64,000 bases of DNA from Sphagnum compactum (GCA_965153455.1 OZ234499.1:17790271-17854270), one strand, 5' to 3'; positions 11,930 through 24,664 are shown, counted from the first letter of the stretch. Made by a program: numbers and translations. The notes: generated from the sequence alone by a model not told the origin.

Positions 11930-14500
11930 TTAAAAAATCCAAAATATTTTCAATTAAAAAACAATCACCTAATGGGGGCATTGTTGGTTCTTATTAAAGT
12001 GCTTGACCCTTTTATCTTGGGTCCCATGGCTCCCAAGGCTATGAATTTGCCCATTCCCACACAACATGTCATTTTGTTAAAAACATCCTAATACTTAAGA
12101 TGAATTTTATCATATATTAATTATAATTCAGTTTTGAGCATAAATAGGATCCTATTATAGAATTAATTTAATTAAAATTTGTGCCCAATAACCAATATAT
12201 GGGACCACATGTTTATACTTGCATAGTTTTCCAATTCCAATTTAATGTGTTTTCATTTAGGAAAGAGAAAGAGCAAGTTGGCCCTCAATAAAAAGGGTGA
12301 AAGTTTATTTTAAAAACCAAATTAATTTTATTTGGTTATTGTTTATGTGGATTTTCTCCCTTGGGTAGTTTTGGATGAATTCATAATTACATTTTTGCAA
12401 TGGTAAAATTATGGAAAATAACTTTATTTGGTTATAATTAATGAAAATTAGTTTACTTGAACCGTTAGCTCAAATGTGAACTTGTTGCCCAACTAATTTT
12501 TCCTTTGAAAATCATTTTTAAACATTTTATTTGAATTTCTAGTGGAATTTTTTTTTAATTCAACATCTTAAATCTAAGAATTACAAAATTGCCTTTAAGA
12601 AATCCCACTCATAAAGTGTTTTCTAATAGTACCAAGAGCATGCCCCAACTTCCTTAAATATTTGAGTTTTGATTTTGTTAAATTTTTCGAAAAAAAAATC
12701 TATGTTCAAAAATTCTTGCACCATAGGTCTCAACATTACAAAATCACATAAGTGCACCCCTACTCATCAAAGGGTTTTCTATGGTAATAAAAACATAGTG
12801 GATGATAATAAATAGCATTGTGGAGGGGCATAAAAAGCATGGGTTGAGAGATTTCAATGTGAAAAACAAACAAATAATCTTCTTTAAATGTGAACTTGTT
12901 ACTCATCAAATTTGAACTTTGAAATTTTATTGAATTTGTAATTACAAAGATATTCACACAATACTAATAAACACACCATTTTTTATTAAAAATTAGTTTT
13001 TATTTTATTTTATTTTTAATGACAAAATTGTTCAATATTCAATACTTATTGCATTTTAGGTTTGGGAGAGATTTCAATATGTTAAACAAAAGTAGCTAAG
13101 TAACTTCCAAGAATTTACAAAAATCATCTCCAATAAATTTTATTCATCAAAGGCTTCTCAACATCACCAAGAACTTGCCCAAACTTCCTTTAAAATTATT
13201 TTGAAATATTTAAAAATTTAGTTGTAACATCCTTGGGCACAATGTAAAAGGAATTGTACCTAATTATTTTTAACAAATTTTAAATATAAAACTTCACATA
13301 CCAAAGTACCTTGGCAAATTTCAACACAAATTGAATTATTTTTATTTTTTTGAATTTTTGAAAGAGAAAACCCTATTATGTCAAATAATTAAAAATTTAT
13401 AGTTAGACCCAAACCTTGACTATTTTTAGTATAATACAAGTTCACGAGGACAAATTTCAACCAAGAAAACAAGCGAAATCGTTTGGTAATGGAGATAGTT
13501 TTATTATATTTAGTTTGTACTTGTCGAAATATTCAAAATTAAAACTTACCTACCAAATTAAAAATTCTCAAAATATATTAATTATTCAACAAGTTATTGT
13601 CGAAACAACCAAGGTATTACAATATTAGTGTAAAGACCATTTTTAAAAATTTCAAAAATATTTTTGATTAAAAACAATCATCTAAAGGGCATTTTTGGTT
13701 CCTATTAATATGGATGGACTCAAAACCACCTTGGGTTGCACCCACACTCATTGATGAAAGCTTTCCAATGAATCCAAATGCACAATTGGGGAGCCTAAGG
13801 TTTGAGAAATTTCAATGTGACAAACAAAACAAACTACCTTCTTTAGGGTTTGAGAGATTTCAATGTGACAAACAAAACAAACTACCTTCTTTAGGGTTTG
13901 AGAGATTTCAATGTGACAAACAAAACAAACTACCTTCTTTAGGGTTTGAGAGATTTCAATGTGACAAACAAAGCAAACTACCTTGTTTAGGGTTTAAGAG
14001 ATTTCAATGTGACAAACAAAACAAACTACCTTCTTTAGGGTTTGAGAGATTTCAATGTGACAAACAAAGCAAACTACCTTGTTTAAGGTTTAAGAGATTT
14101 CAATGTGACAAACAAAACAAACTACCTTCTTTAGGGTTTGAGAGATTTCAATGTGACAAACAAAACAAACTACCATTCTTTAATAGATAGACTAGTGTGA
14201 CGACATGTGCTATTGATCCAAGTGTGAACATGATCTTGATTGTAAAACTCTTGTGAAATTTATTTATTTTTAAATGAATTTAAAGTGGCAAAAAAAATTA
14301 CTCAAAATTTAATATCTCTCAAACCTTAGGTCTAAATTTTATGAAATTGCCTTAAGAAATCTCACTCATCAAAGGCTTTCAAATGATATCAACACTTCAC
14401 CTTAATTTCCTTAAAATATTTAGTTTTTTATTTTTTAATAGATTTTCTTTCGCAAAATTGTTCAATCAATTCTATAAACATTACACATTGAATTGTTACT
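11930..14500. repeat. Degenerate dispersed repeat block
   Basis: Long words recur at several places. AAAAACAATCACCTAATGGG with GGCATTGTTGGTTC (about 11957) pairs with AAAAACAATCATCTAAAGGG with GCATTTTTGGTTC (about 13670). The phrase CTCATCAAAGG plus TTTTC or CTTTC and a CACTTCC/CAACTTCC word recurs near 12610, 12770, 13150 and 14370. GAGAGATTTCAATGTG occurs singly at 12846 and 13069 before being amplified at 13786. This looks like an old repeat family copied locally and decayed; no open frame of a transposon protein remains. Confidence 0.6.
13786..14176. repeat. 48-bp tandem array carrying teloboxes, 8 copies
   Basis: Unit: TTTAGGGTTTGAGAGATTTC, AATGTGACAAACAAAACAAA, CTACCTTC. Period exactly 48 bp. 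Copies 4 and 6 share a variant (AGCAAACTACCTTG), so a two-unit step was also duplicated. Six of the eight copies hold an exact TTAGGGTTT telobox. Since 48 is divisible by three the plus strand shows a 16-residue repeat (LPSLGFERFQCDKQNK) inside a 158-codon open frame from 13714; I consider that a by-product. The near-identity of copies indicates recent expansion. Confidence 0.93.
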
Positions 14501-14779
14501 TCACTTAAGATAATTTAAATAAATAAATCAATTCAGACGACCAAATCTAGCAATTTCATTGGCCAAAAACATTTTTTCTTCATACCTCCGAACAAGCCTA
14601 TTCAACCCCCTTTGTATATTATAGTAAAGTAATATTAAACTATTGTTTTGTTTTAAAAACTGTAAAAAAAATTAATTTCTATTTTGAAATTATTTGGACA
14701 AATTTCCAGTTTTGGAAAAGAAGGGAGTAATTAGCCCTAAAATGGGGTGAAGGAAAATTTGGAGTTAAAGACCAAATTA

Positions 14780-15350
14780 AATTTATTATTTGGTTTTTTA
14801 TTTCTTGATTGTTTTACACTTGGGTAGTTTTAGATGAATACTAATAATTGGCCCTTTTGAAGTGGTAAAAATAGATGCCCTGGTAAAAATTTAAAAAATT
14901 ATTATTTTTTGTTTTAAAATTTCATATTTATTCTCTTGAGGTTTTTTACCCCTTGGAAGTTGGGTAGTTTTAGATGAATAGTAACTGACTTTTTTTTAAC
15001 TCTGGTAGAACCAAATTTTATTTATTTATTTATAAACCGATGAAATTTTATTTAAAAAATAATAATCAATTTTTTTTTAAAAATCCAGAGCTCTGGGCTT
15101 TTTTTTTAATTGATTATTATTTTGTAATAAAATTTCATCATTTGTTTCCCTTGAGTTTTTTTACCCCTTGGGTTGTTTTACATGAATAGTAATTGACTCT
15201 TTTTCACTGGTAGAAACAGATGCTCTGGTAAAACCAAATTAATTTTATTATTATTATTTTAAATAATTTCATTATTGTTTCTCTTGCGGTTTTTAACCCC
15301 TTTGGTAGTTTTAGATGAATAGTAATTAGCCCTTTTACACTGGCAAAAAA
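14780..15350. repeat. Tandem copies of a ~130-190 bp AT-rich repeat upstream of the 15.36-kb locus
   Basis: Four copies share TTCTCTTGAGGTTTTTTACC, CCTTGGGTAGTTTTAGATGA, ATAGTAATTG and CACTGGTAAAAATAGATGC, starting near 14795, 14930, 15145 and 15275. Diverged relatives occur near 10450 and 12330. The last copy abuts the transcript-like locus starting at 15360. Confidence 0.75.
15039..15139. repeat. 101-bp near-perfect palindrome
   Basis: Left arm GATGAAATTTTATT...AATAATAATCAATT and right arm AATTGATTATTATT...AATAAAATTTCATC are inverse copies around the centre CCAGAGCTCTGG (15085-15096). The right arm matches the normal sequence of the surrounding repeat family, so the left arm looks like an inverted copy. 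It could be a foldback element or a hairpin RNA source; the sequence alone does not decide. Confidence 0.85.
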
Positions 15351-15694
15351 ACTAGATACTCTAGGTTTAGGGTTTGCGTGTGCTTGGCGCGAGAGAGAGA
15401 GAGAGAGAGAGAGGGAGCGGAAGACGGTCCGCGCTCGATTTGCTTCCGTTTCTCGTGCCTCGATTGCGATTTCTGGTCGATTTGGAGGCAGAATGCGCCA
15501 CCGCACTGGCTCTTGATGCTCAAAATCTTCCCGGATCGGTTTTTGTTTCGTGCAATTTGACCCTGTTTTGAGTGTTTTGTGGATCGGAATACCTCGCTCT
15601 CTGCATCTCTCCCCCGCCTCAGAGTGCTTCGCGGTTGGTTTCTGAAGGATGGGGGAAGAGGTAGGAGAAGAAGAAGAAGGATTGGGGAAGTGTG

Positions 15695-15729
<35 letters not shown>

Positions 15730-16215
15730 ATTAGTTGAATCTGCATCAGTTGTTAGTATTGCAATCTTCTTTCTTCCATCTCTAATTTCATAGAAGTTTG
15801 GAAGTTTTGTAGTTGGTGTCTGGATTCTTCTTTTCTCCTCGTTTCTGCGATCCGCTCTTTCGGGGTTCATCATTCGTGTTCGCGTTTCTGTGGATGCTTA
15901 GGTTTGTGGGGTGGCGTTCCTCGTGTTGTACCAAGCGAGCACAAAAGAAATGGGGCTAGTAGAAATGGTAAGGCTGAAAATTGTAGCAATGGAAGTCAGT
16001 CGGGCCCCCTATTCCAGCAGCAGATCCGGATCCCGCAGTCTGCTACACGATGTTGACACTCACATCAGGTCTGGAGACACTCTCGCCCCGGACTCTCCCT
16101 TTCCAACTCCATGGGCTTGTACCTCCAGAAGACAAACATAATAATCAGAGATTACTTGGAAGATATCAACGAAGTTCCAGCACCAAGAATGTTCTGACCT
16201 CCAGAGCTTTGGGGT

Positions 16216-16246
16216 CAACCCTAAACCCTAAACCCTAAACCCTATG
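16216..16246. repeat. Short interstitial telomere repeat (CCCTAAA, about 4 units)
   Basis: CAACCCTAAACCCTAAACCC and the following CTAAACCCTATG give about four plant telomere units inside the 15.36-18.73 kb locus. Such short tracts are usually telobox elements or repair scars. Confidence 0.85.
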
Positions 16247-16806
16247 CAGCCAAACTCAAGGATTTGGAATAAGAGGAGGATTCAGATCAAGCAGTGCAAT
16301 GGCTGAATGTCATGGTCACAAATGTACTCTTTGCCCCATGCAACAGATTGTCTTGAATGCATGTCTGCTATCAAGGACCAGTTGAATCTGCGCATCTGTG
16401 CCATCCAACATATGAATGGCAATAGGCACCCTTGGTCTGTGCTCCAACAACATTCCAAGTCTTCAGAGGAGTTGTGGAAAATCTGTCAGCCATTGACAGC
16501 AAAGACATGGCTCAGACAAGGTCAATGGCACATGTTTTACAAGAATTCTACAATTTTCTCTTCCCTGTTGGCTCTGCCAAGATAGGCAAGAAAGACCCAT
16601 AACAGCAGCAGCAGCAATAACTCCGAAATTTATTGACAAGATCCATCCACAGGCCTGCAAACTATACCTCTTCTTGCAGGGGCAGCAACAGACAATTTCA
16701 GGATTAGAGGTTTTCATGTTCCTTGTGATCTTCTTACTTCTCAGGGCCAAAATGACCTTCCTTCTTTGGAGGGAATGGTGGCAGAGTTTTGGTTTATGCA
16801 CCTCAA

Positions 16807-16962
16807 GATGCTACTTCCCTCTTCACCAACAATGTGAAATGGAGAAGCAATTTATGATGTACACAAGATGATCCTTCCCTGTTCACCATTGATGTGAAAT
16901 CGAGAAGCAATTTGATGGTCCTTCCCTTTTCATCATCAATGTGAAATGGAGAAGCAATTTGC
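16807..16962. repeat. Three tandem copies of a ~47-60 bp unit
   Basis: CTTCCCT, TTCACCA and GTGAAATGGAGAAGCAATTT recur with the GTGAAAT word at 16834, 16894 and 16941. Confidence 0.8.
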
Positions 16963-18665
16963 ATTTGTCAAACTTTGCTGTGACATACTGTTTGTTATTT
17001 ATTCTCATGATGATGCACTTTGCTTTAGTTTGTCTTTCATGATTCAGAAATGCTGTACTCCTTTTGGAGCTTTAGGTGAATTTCCATTTAAGAAAAAACA
17101 GTGTTGCATTTTACATTCTGCACTTACTTCTCTTCGGAAATTTATGCTGCATTTTGTAGGTCCACAATTCTGGTATTGATTGTTGGATATACTCAAGAGG
17201 GTTTTGAGTAGTTCTACAGGTCTCACAGGTATTGATGTTCATTGATTTATTGATTTTTATTCAATGTGCTCCGATTGGAACCAAAGTTTCATCCTTCAAA
17301 CTCAGACTTCAGTTTGTGAGTTTTGTAGCCTGATATCACATTCAACTAACCTGCAACCGCCAAGCTTTTTGTGGGAAAAATAACAGATTGTGGCAGGTTA
17401 GCAAAGTTCATGGAATATGAATTGTTGGGTATCCTGATTTCTGCAAAGGCTCTGGGTGCATCCTTGTGGCATGTCCTCAGCACAACAACTTGACAAGGAG
17501 TTGAATAAGAGCATGAAAAGGCACATGATACCTTCTGATAGTCCTTTGCCACATAATATACTTTTGAAAACTGGAACTTTCTTGCTTTGGCTTTGCTCCT
17601 GTTCCTTTGAAGTGCTTCACATGAGGCGATTTGATGAGGAGAGTTTGTTTATTTTGACTCCAAAGGCCTTGATTAGCAGTTTGAAGGGGCTGAGAAGTTA
17701 AATCACATTCTGTAAACCAAGTTTGTGTTGTGAAAAAGCAACCTCCATCAAGCCACTGTAGGTTTTCTCTCTATTGGCATCTACAGGAATATCAGGGGTC
17801 TTCTTCCTTCCCCAGGATCAATCTTCTACTGCAAAGAAGCTGAACCATGAACCATATGGCGTTGTATTTGGTATGCGATAATTGTGAGCTCCATTCTCTG
17901 TTTTCATTGAAATATTTTGTGTATTATTGGGTACCATATTTGTTATTACCTATGTCTGTTTCTATGCTGGTTCTATGTCTTTCATTCAAGCTGACGGTTC
18001 ATTGACAGCTGATTTTATGGTCTTGAGGAAATCTTGGACACTTGAAAAATAAATTTGACTGTTGCAGTTGTCTAATGAGTGTGCATTTTGTGCTTTGATT
18101 CTCTCTAGACATACTTCCTTATTTGGCTGATGGCATAGGCTTTTGGGTTTTAGTGATTGTCATGGAAGCTTCAACTGACGCTTCCACCATCACAGTTATA
18201 ACTGCAGTTGAAACTGCAATTGAGAAATTGTACAGTAACAATTCTTGCAACTTCGTCTTATCAACTGTGCCGGAACGAAGTAGTTGTACATCAGAGTTGC
18301 AGCTGAGCACATCTAATGTGCTTCAAGAACCAAGATTACATTAAAAAAAATTGTTCTAAAAGAGCTGCATTTCTCCTGTGCAATGAGAGATCAGTTCTAA
18401 CAGAGTGTAATTGGTTTTTCTGGATGAATGTGCTGATTTTCTTGTCAGAATCTGCCAAGGTGGCAGATTATGCACTTCATTCTATCTCAGCAGATCCAAT
18501 TGCTTTGTCCAGTATGATGAAAAATGGGTGCTTTTCAGCTATGAAGGTTCAGTTTAGTAATCTATGGTACTACAAAGCAAACCACATTATTTGCTCTGTG
18601 GGCATAATAAGACTATTGAACACCTCAGAAAGCAAGCATGCGTGTTTTTTCCTTCCAGTATCCGT

Positions 18666-18721
18666 CATACTTTTTCTCTTAATTTCTTCCCAACATACTT
18701 TTTCTCTTAATTTCTTCCCAA
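18666..18721. repeat. 28-bp tandem duplication
   Basis: CATACTTTTTCTCTTAATTT followed by CTTCCCAA occurs twice in a row (18666 and 18694), then a partial CATACTT at 18722. Confidence 0.9.
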
Positions 18722-18730
18722 CATACTTCA

Positions 18731-20599
18731 TGCATGACTAAATTCCAATTACATTGTGACTGAAAAACTGATATATTTCAGTTAAATGTATTTGCATGTA
18801 AACTGAAATCTGCTTCAAATAAGTAGAAATTGAATGGGACAATAATGTTGCTAGAAGCAAACTATCATATTTTATATGTATCGTATTGTTATTAATTAGT
18901 ATATATGCCTTTCTAAAATTTGAGATGAAGGAAACGCTTCTATTGAGAAATGTGGACCGATCTTCAACCACTTATTTCATTGTTTAATTTGCTTCATGCA
19001 ACCAATGAAACATTTAGTGCAAAGGTTGTTTTCTTTGCCTTTTTGGAAGCTCTCTATTTTTCCACCTTTGTGACCCTCGTTTGTGTGATTTGTAGTTTTT
19101 AAGTTTTTGTGGATGTAGTAGGTACTCACTTTTTGTTCCTCCTTTTCCTTTCTAGGTGGGCATTTTTTTAGGGTTTAGAGTTGAGGCTTTTGGGCCTAGG
19201 CTTTTTTGACAAGGTTTCATCATCATCTTCAAAAAATTTGATGTTTGAATATCATCATTGTGTTATATTGAGATCAATAATATATTTATTTATATTTATA
19301 TTTAAAGGGTACTAAGGCATTAACCATATTGGTAATAGTTATAATTTCAAAACAATTCACTTCATATTTATCTACACATTTGATTACAAATCGTTGAATG
19401 ATAGTGTTAGATTGTGTGTCAAGATGATAAGCCACCTTATTAGCCCTTGATTTTAACTTTTCTCATTGAAAGTGCCATATTCATATTTATTATGTGCAAT
19501 TTCAAAGTTCAATGTTGAAACTTTTTTTTTTTAATTTTTAAATTTTTGCAAATGTGTCAAAAATTTTGTGAATAAAATGCATTTGTAAAAAACATGTGTT
19601 TCACATTCTCCTAAAAAGATTTTGTAAAAGAACAAAAGTTTGCGCCTTGCCTAAAATTAGGCCAAACATCATTAACATATATTTGTTGGATCTAGTGAGG
19701 CAAAACATTATGAATATTTAGTGTCATGTCTTTTTTTGCATGCCTCCAAATCAACATTTCTTTCCAATTTTTCAATTTTCAAATCGTTAATGGTTAGTTT
19801 TGAACTTTTCAAAAGTCTAAAATTAATCCAAACATATGTAATAATAAAAGGATATAATTTCAAAATGATCTCAAAATCTAACAATTGAAAATCCATGATT
19901 TTTTTTTTAAATGGCATTTTAAATCAAAGGAAAGTTAGCAATGAATATTGAAAGTGGTCTACCACATCCCCATAATAGTTGATTTCATAGAATATTTTTC
20001 TTTATATTTTTCATATTCAATTAATCTAAGTATCTTCAATATCTAATACTTAAAAATTAAATTTACGTGATCTTTGATCCCATTGCCTCCACAATGTTAG
20101 ATATAACCCAAGCAATTGCATACTTGCCCCAACATGACCATGCCAAGTAACCAAACTTTCATTTTTACCATTGAAAGTGCCATATTCATATTTTACTATG
20201 TGCATCATTAATTTCAAAGTTCAACATTTAGAATGAAAAACTTATTTAGGGTTTTCTTTTTGTTGGCTAGTTCTTTCTTTTTGAAAGAACCTCCACTCTT
20301 AATTTTGATTCCTTCAAAAAATTGCTAAATTTTTCAAATGAAGGTTTAAGCCCCATTTTTCAAAATTTTAAACAATTAATTCCAAATTTGGACTTTTTTT
20401 TCAAATCCAAAAACATTTGGACCTAATTCAAAAATAGGGTTCGATTTCATGTACACACTACACACTCCCAAAGGCTATAAATTTTATAAAGGTACAAAGC
20501 TTTAAACCAAGCTAAAACTACAAATTTAAAAATATTAAATTTTAAAACAAATTAAAACCAATCATCTACATTTAAATAGGTAGCCTTAAATAATTTGAT
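18731..20599. other. AT-rich spacer, no gene seen
   Basis: No coding signal. A direct repeat about 0.7 kb apart is visible: TTGAAAGTGCCATATTCATA followed by a TTTCAAAGTTCAA word begins near 19466 and again near 20172, which suggests another decayed dispersed family. Confidence 0.55.
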
Positions 20600-21460
20600 T
20601 CTTTAACTGACGCGCTCCCAAGTCCCCACTTAGTCCCAAGTAGGACTAAGTTGGTTCAAGTTGCGGAAAAGGGAGGGATTCGGGGCACGCTCCCAGCCTT
20701 CAACACTAAAAGGGGTAGAGGGTCGTGTTGAAGCCTCGGGATGGACTAGGAAGAGTGACAAGCTTTTCACCTACTCAAATCTGCATCGAAACCAACACAA
20801 GTTGGTTAGACCACTTTCTGGATCACTTTGGTGCTAGGACAAGCCACGGCCTTGGACTCAGTTGACTCACCACGGCCCGGACTCGGGGGAAGCCACCACC
20901 TTCTCCCATATAATATTCTCTGCAGCTCTCCGCCGAGGCTACATCCGAATGGCACTTTTTCTCGGGACTCCCAAAGAGGAGTCCCGAAACTTGGGAGCTC
21001 ATATCTCCCAGCTCCGACCTCCGATTGGAGTGAGGTCTGAACCAAAGTTGTAGCTCTCCTCGAGATCTTTCCAAAGGTGTGTCGCATTCCAACTGCACAC
21101 ACCAAATCAAGTCGATTCCCGACTTTTAGTGGTCGGGAGTCAAAATGCCAGTTTGACTCCCGGCCTTTCTTTTGCCCATAACTTAAGCTGCAGATGTCCA
21201 AATGGCCAATGCGAGTCTACTTTAGACATCTACACTTCAAGACCTTTCCATTGATATCAAGAACACTACAAGGAGAAGTATTTTGGCCCCTGCAATCGCA
21301 CTCTGAGTTTTTTGGGAGTCTCGGAGGACTCCAAGTCTCCAACTTTGGGAGTGTGAGTTGCCTCCTCACACTTTGCCCAAAGTGGGGTTGCGACATTAAC
21401 CTTAATGTGTCAACCCAAAAACATGAACCTATTTTCAAAATTTTATTTTCAAAGACCTAG
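20600..21460. other. GC-rich, hairpin-dense island (possible LTR or non-autonomous element remnant)
   Basis: About 860 bp with much higher GC than either flank. It contains at least four short inverted repeats: CTTAGTCC/GGACTAAG (20629-20650), CGGGACTCC/GGAGTCCCG (20963-20986), GATTCCCGAC/GTCGGGAGTC with one mismatch (21114-21141), and CGGGAGTCAAA/TTTGACTCCCG, perfect 11-bp arms (21134-21162). The words GGGAGTC/GACTCCC keep recurring. The abrupt composition change fits an inserted element, but no terminal repeats, target duplication or coding domain could be fixed. Confidence 0.5.
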
Positions 21461-24334
21461 TTCTAGGCTTATTCCTAACAAAATGATAGTTTCACGATCC
21501 AATTCTTTTGCTAGTATCATCAAAAGGAAATTAAGTTGGGTTTGAGTCTCAATAATGTCCACCTAAACCCCTAGGTTTAATTATTTTCTAAATTATTGGT
21601 GTTAGTTAATACAAAATTGGTATGATATTCTATATAAACGTGTATACCAATCATTGATATCAAAATTTCATCAATATATTTTGATACAACATTGGTCTTC
21701 ACCCTTCATAATTGTGAAACTTCTTTCAATAACAACTTCAAAAATAGTGATTCACATTTTTTTAATTGTAATTCTTTCCCTTTTGTTTGTTCATATTTCA
21801 CAAATTGTTCAAAGAAGTCGTTTATTTTTTCTCCTTGTGTTTATTATCCTTCAAACATACAAAATTTGGCATGAATTTTATTTTTTTTGTTTTTATTTAA
21901 TTTTAAATATATAAAAAGGAAATTTGCTATAGTTTGGTGGGTATATTTGAAATTGTTTTTAAAATTAAGTCTCATTTGTGGTTGATTGGAGTAATTAACT
22001 TTTTTTTAATTGTTGGAAATAAGAATTAATCGAAAATAAAATTGTTGATTATGAGTTGTGGAATTTGGGAACTTCAAATTATGTAACATGAATAATTAAA
22101 TAGATAAAAAGTAGTATATTTATTGACATGTAAAAAATGTATTGTAAAAAAATCAATCGCTCCATAAGAAATATATTTGGAAATGTAATTAACAAGTATT
22201 ATTTTTTACATGTTATTACTTGCCAAATTATAGGTTTTTTTGTCTTTCCTTTTTATAATAACTAAAAATACCACATACAATATTAACCAAAAGCAATTTA
22301 TAATCTAATGATTTTGACTTTCAAGTTGTTTGGTGCTTCCTTTTCTCTAAACCCACCTTTTCGATTGGTTTTTTTAATTTCTTATTCACTTCTTAGTCAA
22401 AAGTAACACATAACCTTTGTCAATAATATAACTATTCAAGCTACATTGGTTTCCATTATTTAATTCATTTCCAAAAATATCCAAGGGATGTGAAAACATT
22501 ATTATGAATGAATTGATTTCATCATTTGAACATGCATTGACCCATAGGTTTATCAACTGGAATTATAATTAGGGGCAAAAAAAATTTACAACAAAATGAA
22601 AATCCAAAATGCATTCCTTAGTGCCAAAAATAAAAATTGAAAAACTTCAAGATGTTATTTTGATGAAATCAAAAAATTGAATTAAATTAAAATCAATTTG
22701 CAAAACCAAGAAAAAATATGATTCATGCAAATTAAGCAAAATGATGTCATAAACAAAATCATTTGATATGATCTTAACTTTAAGCTTATGTCGAAAGTTA
22801 AATCGTGAAAAGGGAAACATGCTGAAAAGTGTCACAAATTTCAAACACATTTTCACAAGTATGTGAAAGTGTAAGGTTTAGTCAGTCTCAACATTCCTAA
22901 ATGGATTCCCACTATAGGGGTTGAAATTCCAAATAATAAACCTTATTGAAATGAAGCTTTAAATATTATAAATGAATTTATATTTTTCATTTGAAGATTT
23001 GATAATAAGTTATTATTGAAATAATGATTATGAATTAAATTGGTAGTGTGATTTTCTATCATTGAACAATATTTGCAAGGTATGGTGGCTCATTTTTTGT
23101 GTCACAATGTAATTTTTTGTAGAATGTCATATATTTATATGTTATTAACATTCAATAAAATCAACAATATGTCAATTTTGTGATTTGATTTAGGTTTTCA
23201 ACTTGAATAAGAAGACATTCATACAAAAATTACAACACATACACACCAAGTTTATAATAATGGACTTTTTAAGTTGAAAAATACGGATTGACTGTCTATA
23301 CATGCATATTGTGTATGGTTTTATTTGGGATATACTATAGGGACTCAATATATGATGTATTAAACCAATAGGAACATAAATGCCAAAGGTTTCCTAAAAA
23401 AAACCATACCCCAGAAAAATTTATGCATTTTTGAATGGTTTGAAATGTGTCATATTTTCATAAATCCATATCATAATTTTTTTGTGGATTTAATTTTAAT
23501 TTTAATTTTATTCTCTCAACATGTATGTTAAAAAATTATCTAAAATGCCTTCTTTTCATGGTATATTTTAAGTTCATCAAACACCATGTAATTCTAAAAA
23601 TATAATCAAAATATTATAGTAGATTATCATTTTAACACTATCGCATGGACTTTTAAAGAGTGGTAGAAAATGACCCCCCCCTTACAACCATCTTAACATT
23701 AAGGAAATAAAGATCAAATTAATTTCAAATGAAATGTATGATATATTATAATTTTTTGGAAACAATCTTTTCAAAGGCTACAACATTATCTTTGAAAGTT
23801 GTTGAATTAAAATCCACACATAGATTCTAAGCACAAAAAGTTGTATGAATCATAATTGTCTAAAATAAAAAGTTTCAAAATTCTCATTTTGTATTCTTCA
23901 AAATAATTGCCATTTCGATGTAAACTATGTTATTAATCATATAATATATTATAAGGAGGAAAGTGAATTCCTTTGAAATTTGAATTGGTATGTTTTGTGA
24001 TTTGGGTTGTTCATGGCTTATTTATGCATCATTTTGCCTTCACTTTTATCATTTATTTTTTTGGTTTGTGTAAAATGACTTTACTTTGAACTCAAATTTG
24101 TGAATTCAATCTAGTCCCATCTTCGAACTCTCACATTTTTTAGTTTATGACATGTGATTTTGGGGTTACATTGGATATTATAAAATTGAGAATCAACAAG
24201 TCTTTTACCTTCAATAAAAATTGACAAACTTGAAGGTGCATTAACATGAAACACACATTCACTCGATACATTTTGAATTGCACTTCGAAAAAATTATAAT
24301 CAGTGTGAAGGATTTGAATGCTACAAAATAGGAT

Positions 24335-24640
24335 ATGAAGAACATGGGGGTTACATGGATATTTCATTTCAAAAGAAAAAAGTTCAAATATTAAACTTCT
24401 TATTTTTTCTTATGTAGATGAAAAACATAAAAGCTAATGGATATTTTGTTGGAAAAAAAAGGCTTTGATACTCAACTTCTTATTTCTTCTACAATAGATG
24501 AAAACATGATGGCTATATAGGATATATTGTTTTAGAAAAATTAAGGCCCATATATCAACTTCTTGTTCTTTCCATAAAAAAAGAAGAGGAACATGGTGGC
24601 TATATGGATATTTTGTACTTACCAATGCCAACATTATGGA
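24335..24640. repeat. ~75-85 bp degenerate tandem repeat, about 4 copies
   Basis: Units share AACATGGTGGCTATATGGAT, ATTTTGTT, an A-rich link and CAACTTCTTATTTCTTCTA with ATAGATGA. Copies start near 24339, 24420, 24505 and 24589. Confidence 0.7.
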
Positions 24641-24664
24641 GTTCATTCATATGAATGTTTTTAC

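Larger units (their letters stand above)
15360..18730 (+). other. Transcript-like, GC-richer locus without a recognised protein
   Basis: Composition changes sharply at 15360 from AT-rich spacer to balanced sequence. An exact TTAGGGTTT telobox (about 15364) is followed by a (GA)n tract (15391-15413) and a (CT)n tract (15699-15725), the style of the leaders of the real genes in this window. Downstream frames are short and broken; one frame near 15960-16190 reads protein-like but contains a stop near 16050. It may be a non-coding RNA gene, a decayed gene, or a gene whose exons I failed to recognise. Plus-strand direction is inferred only from the leader-like start. Confidence 0.35.

Noticed and set aside
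13714-14190. 158-codon frame with a 16-residue repeat
   Set aside because: The 48-bp period is a multiple of three, so the frame stays open automatically; outside the array the sequence has no coding character.
16216-16246. True telomere or chromosome end
   Set aside because: Only about four CCCTAAA units, flanked on both sides by ordinary sequence.
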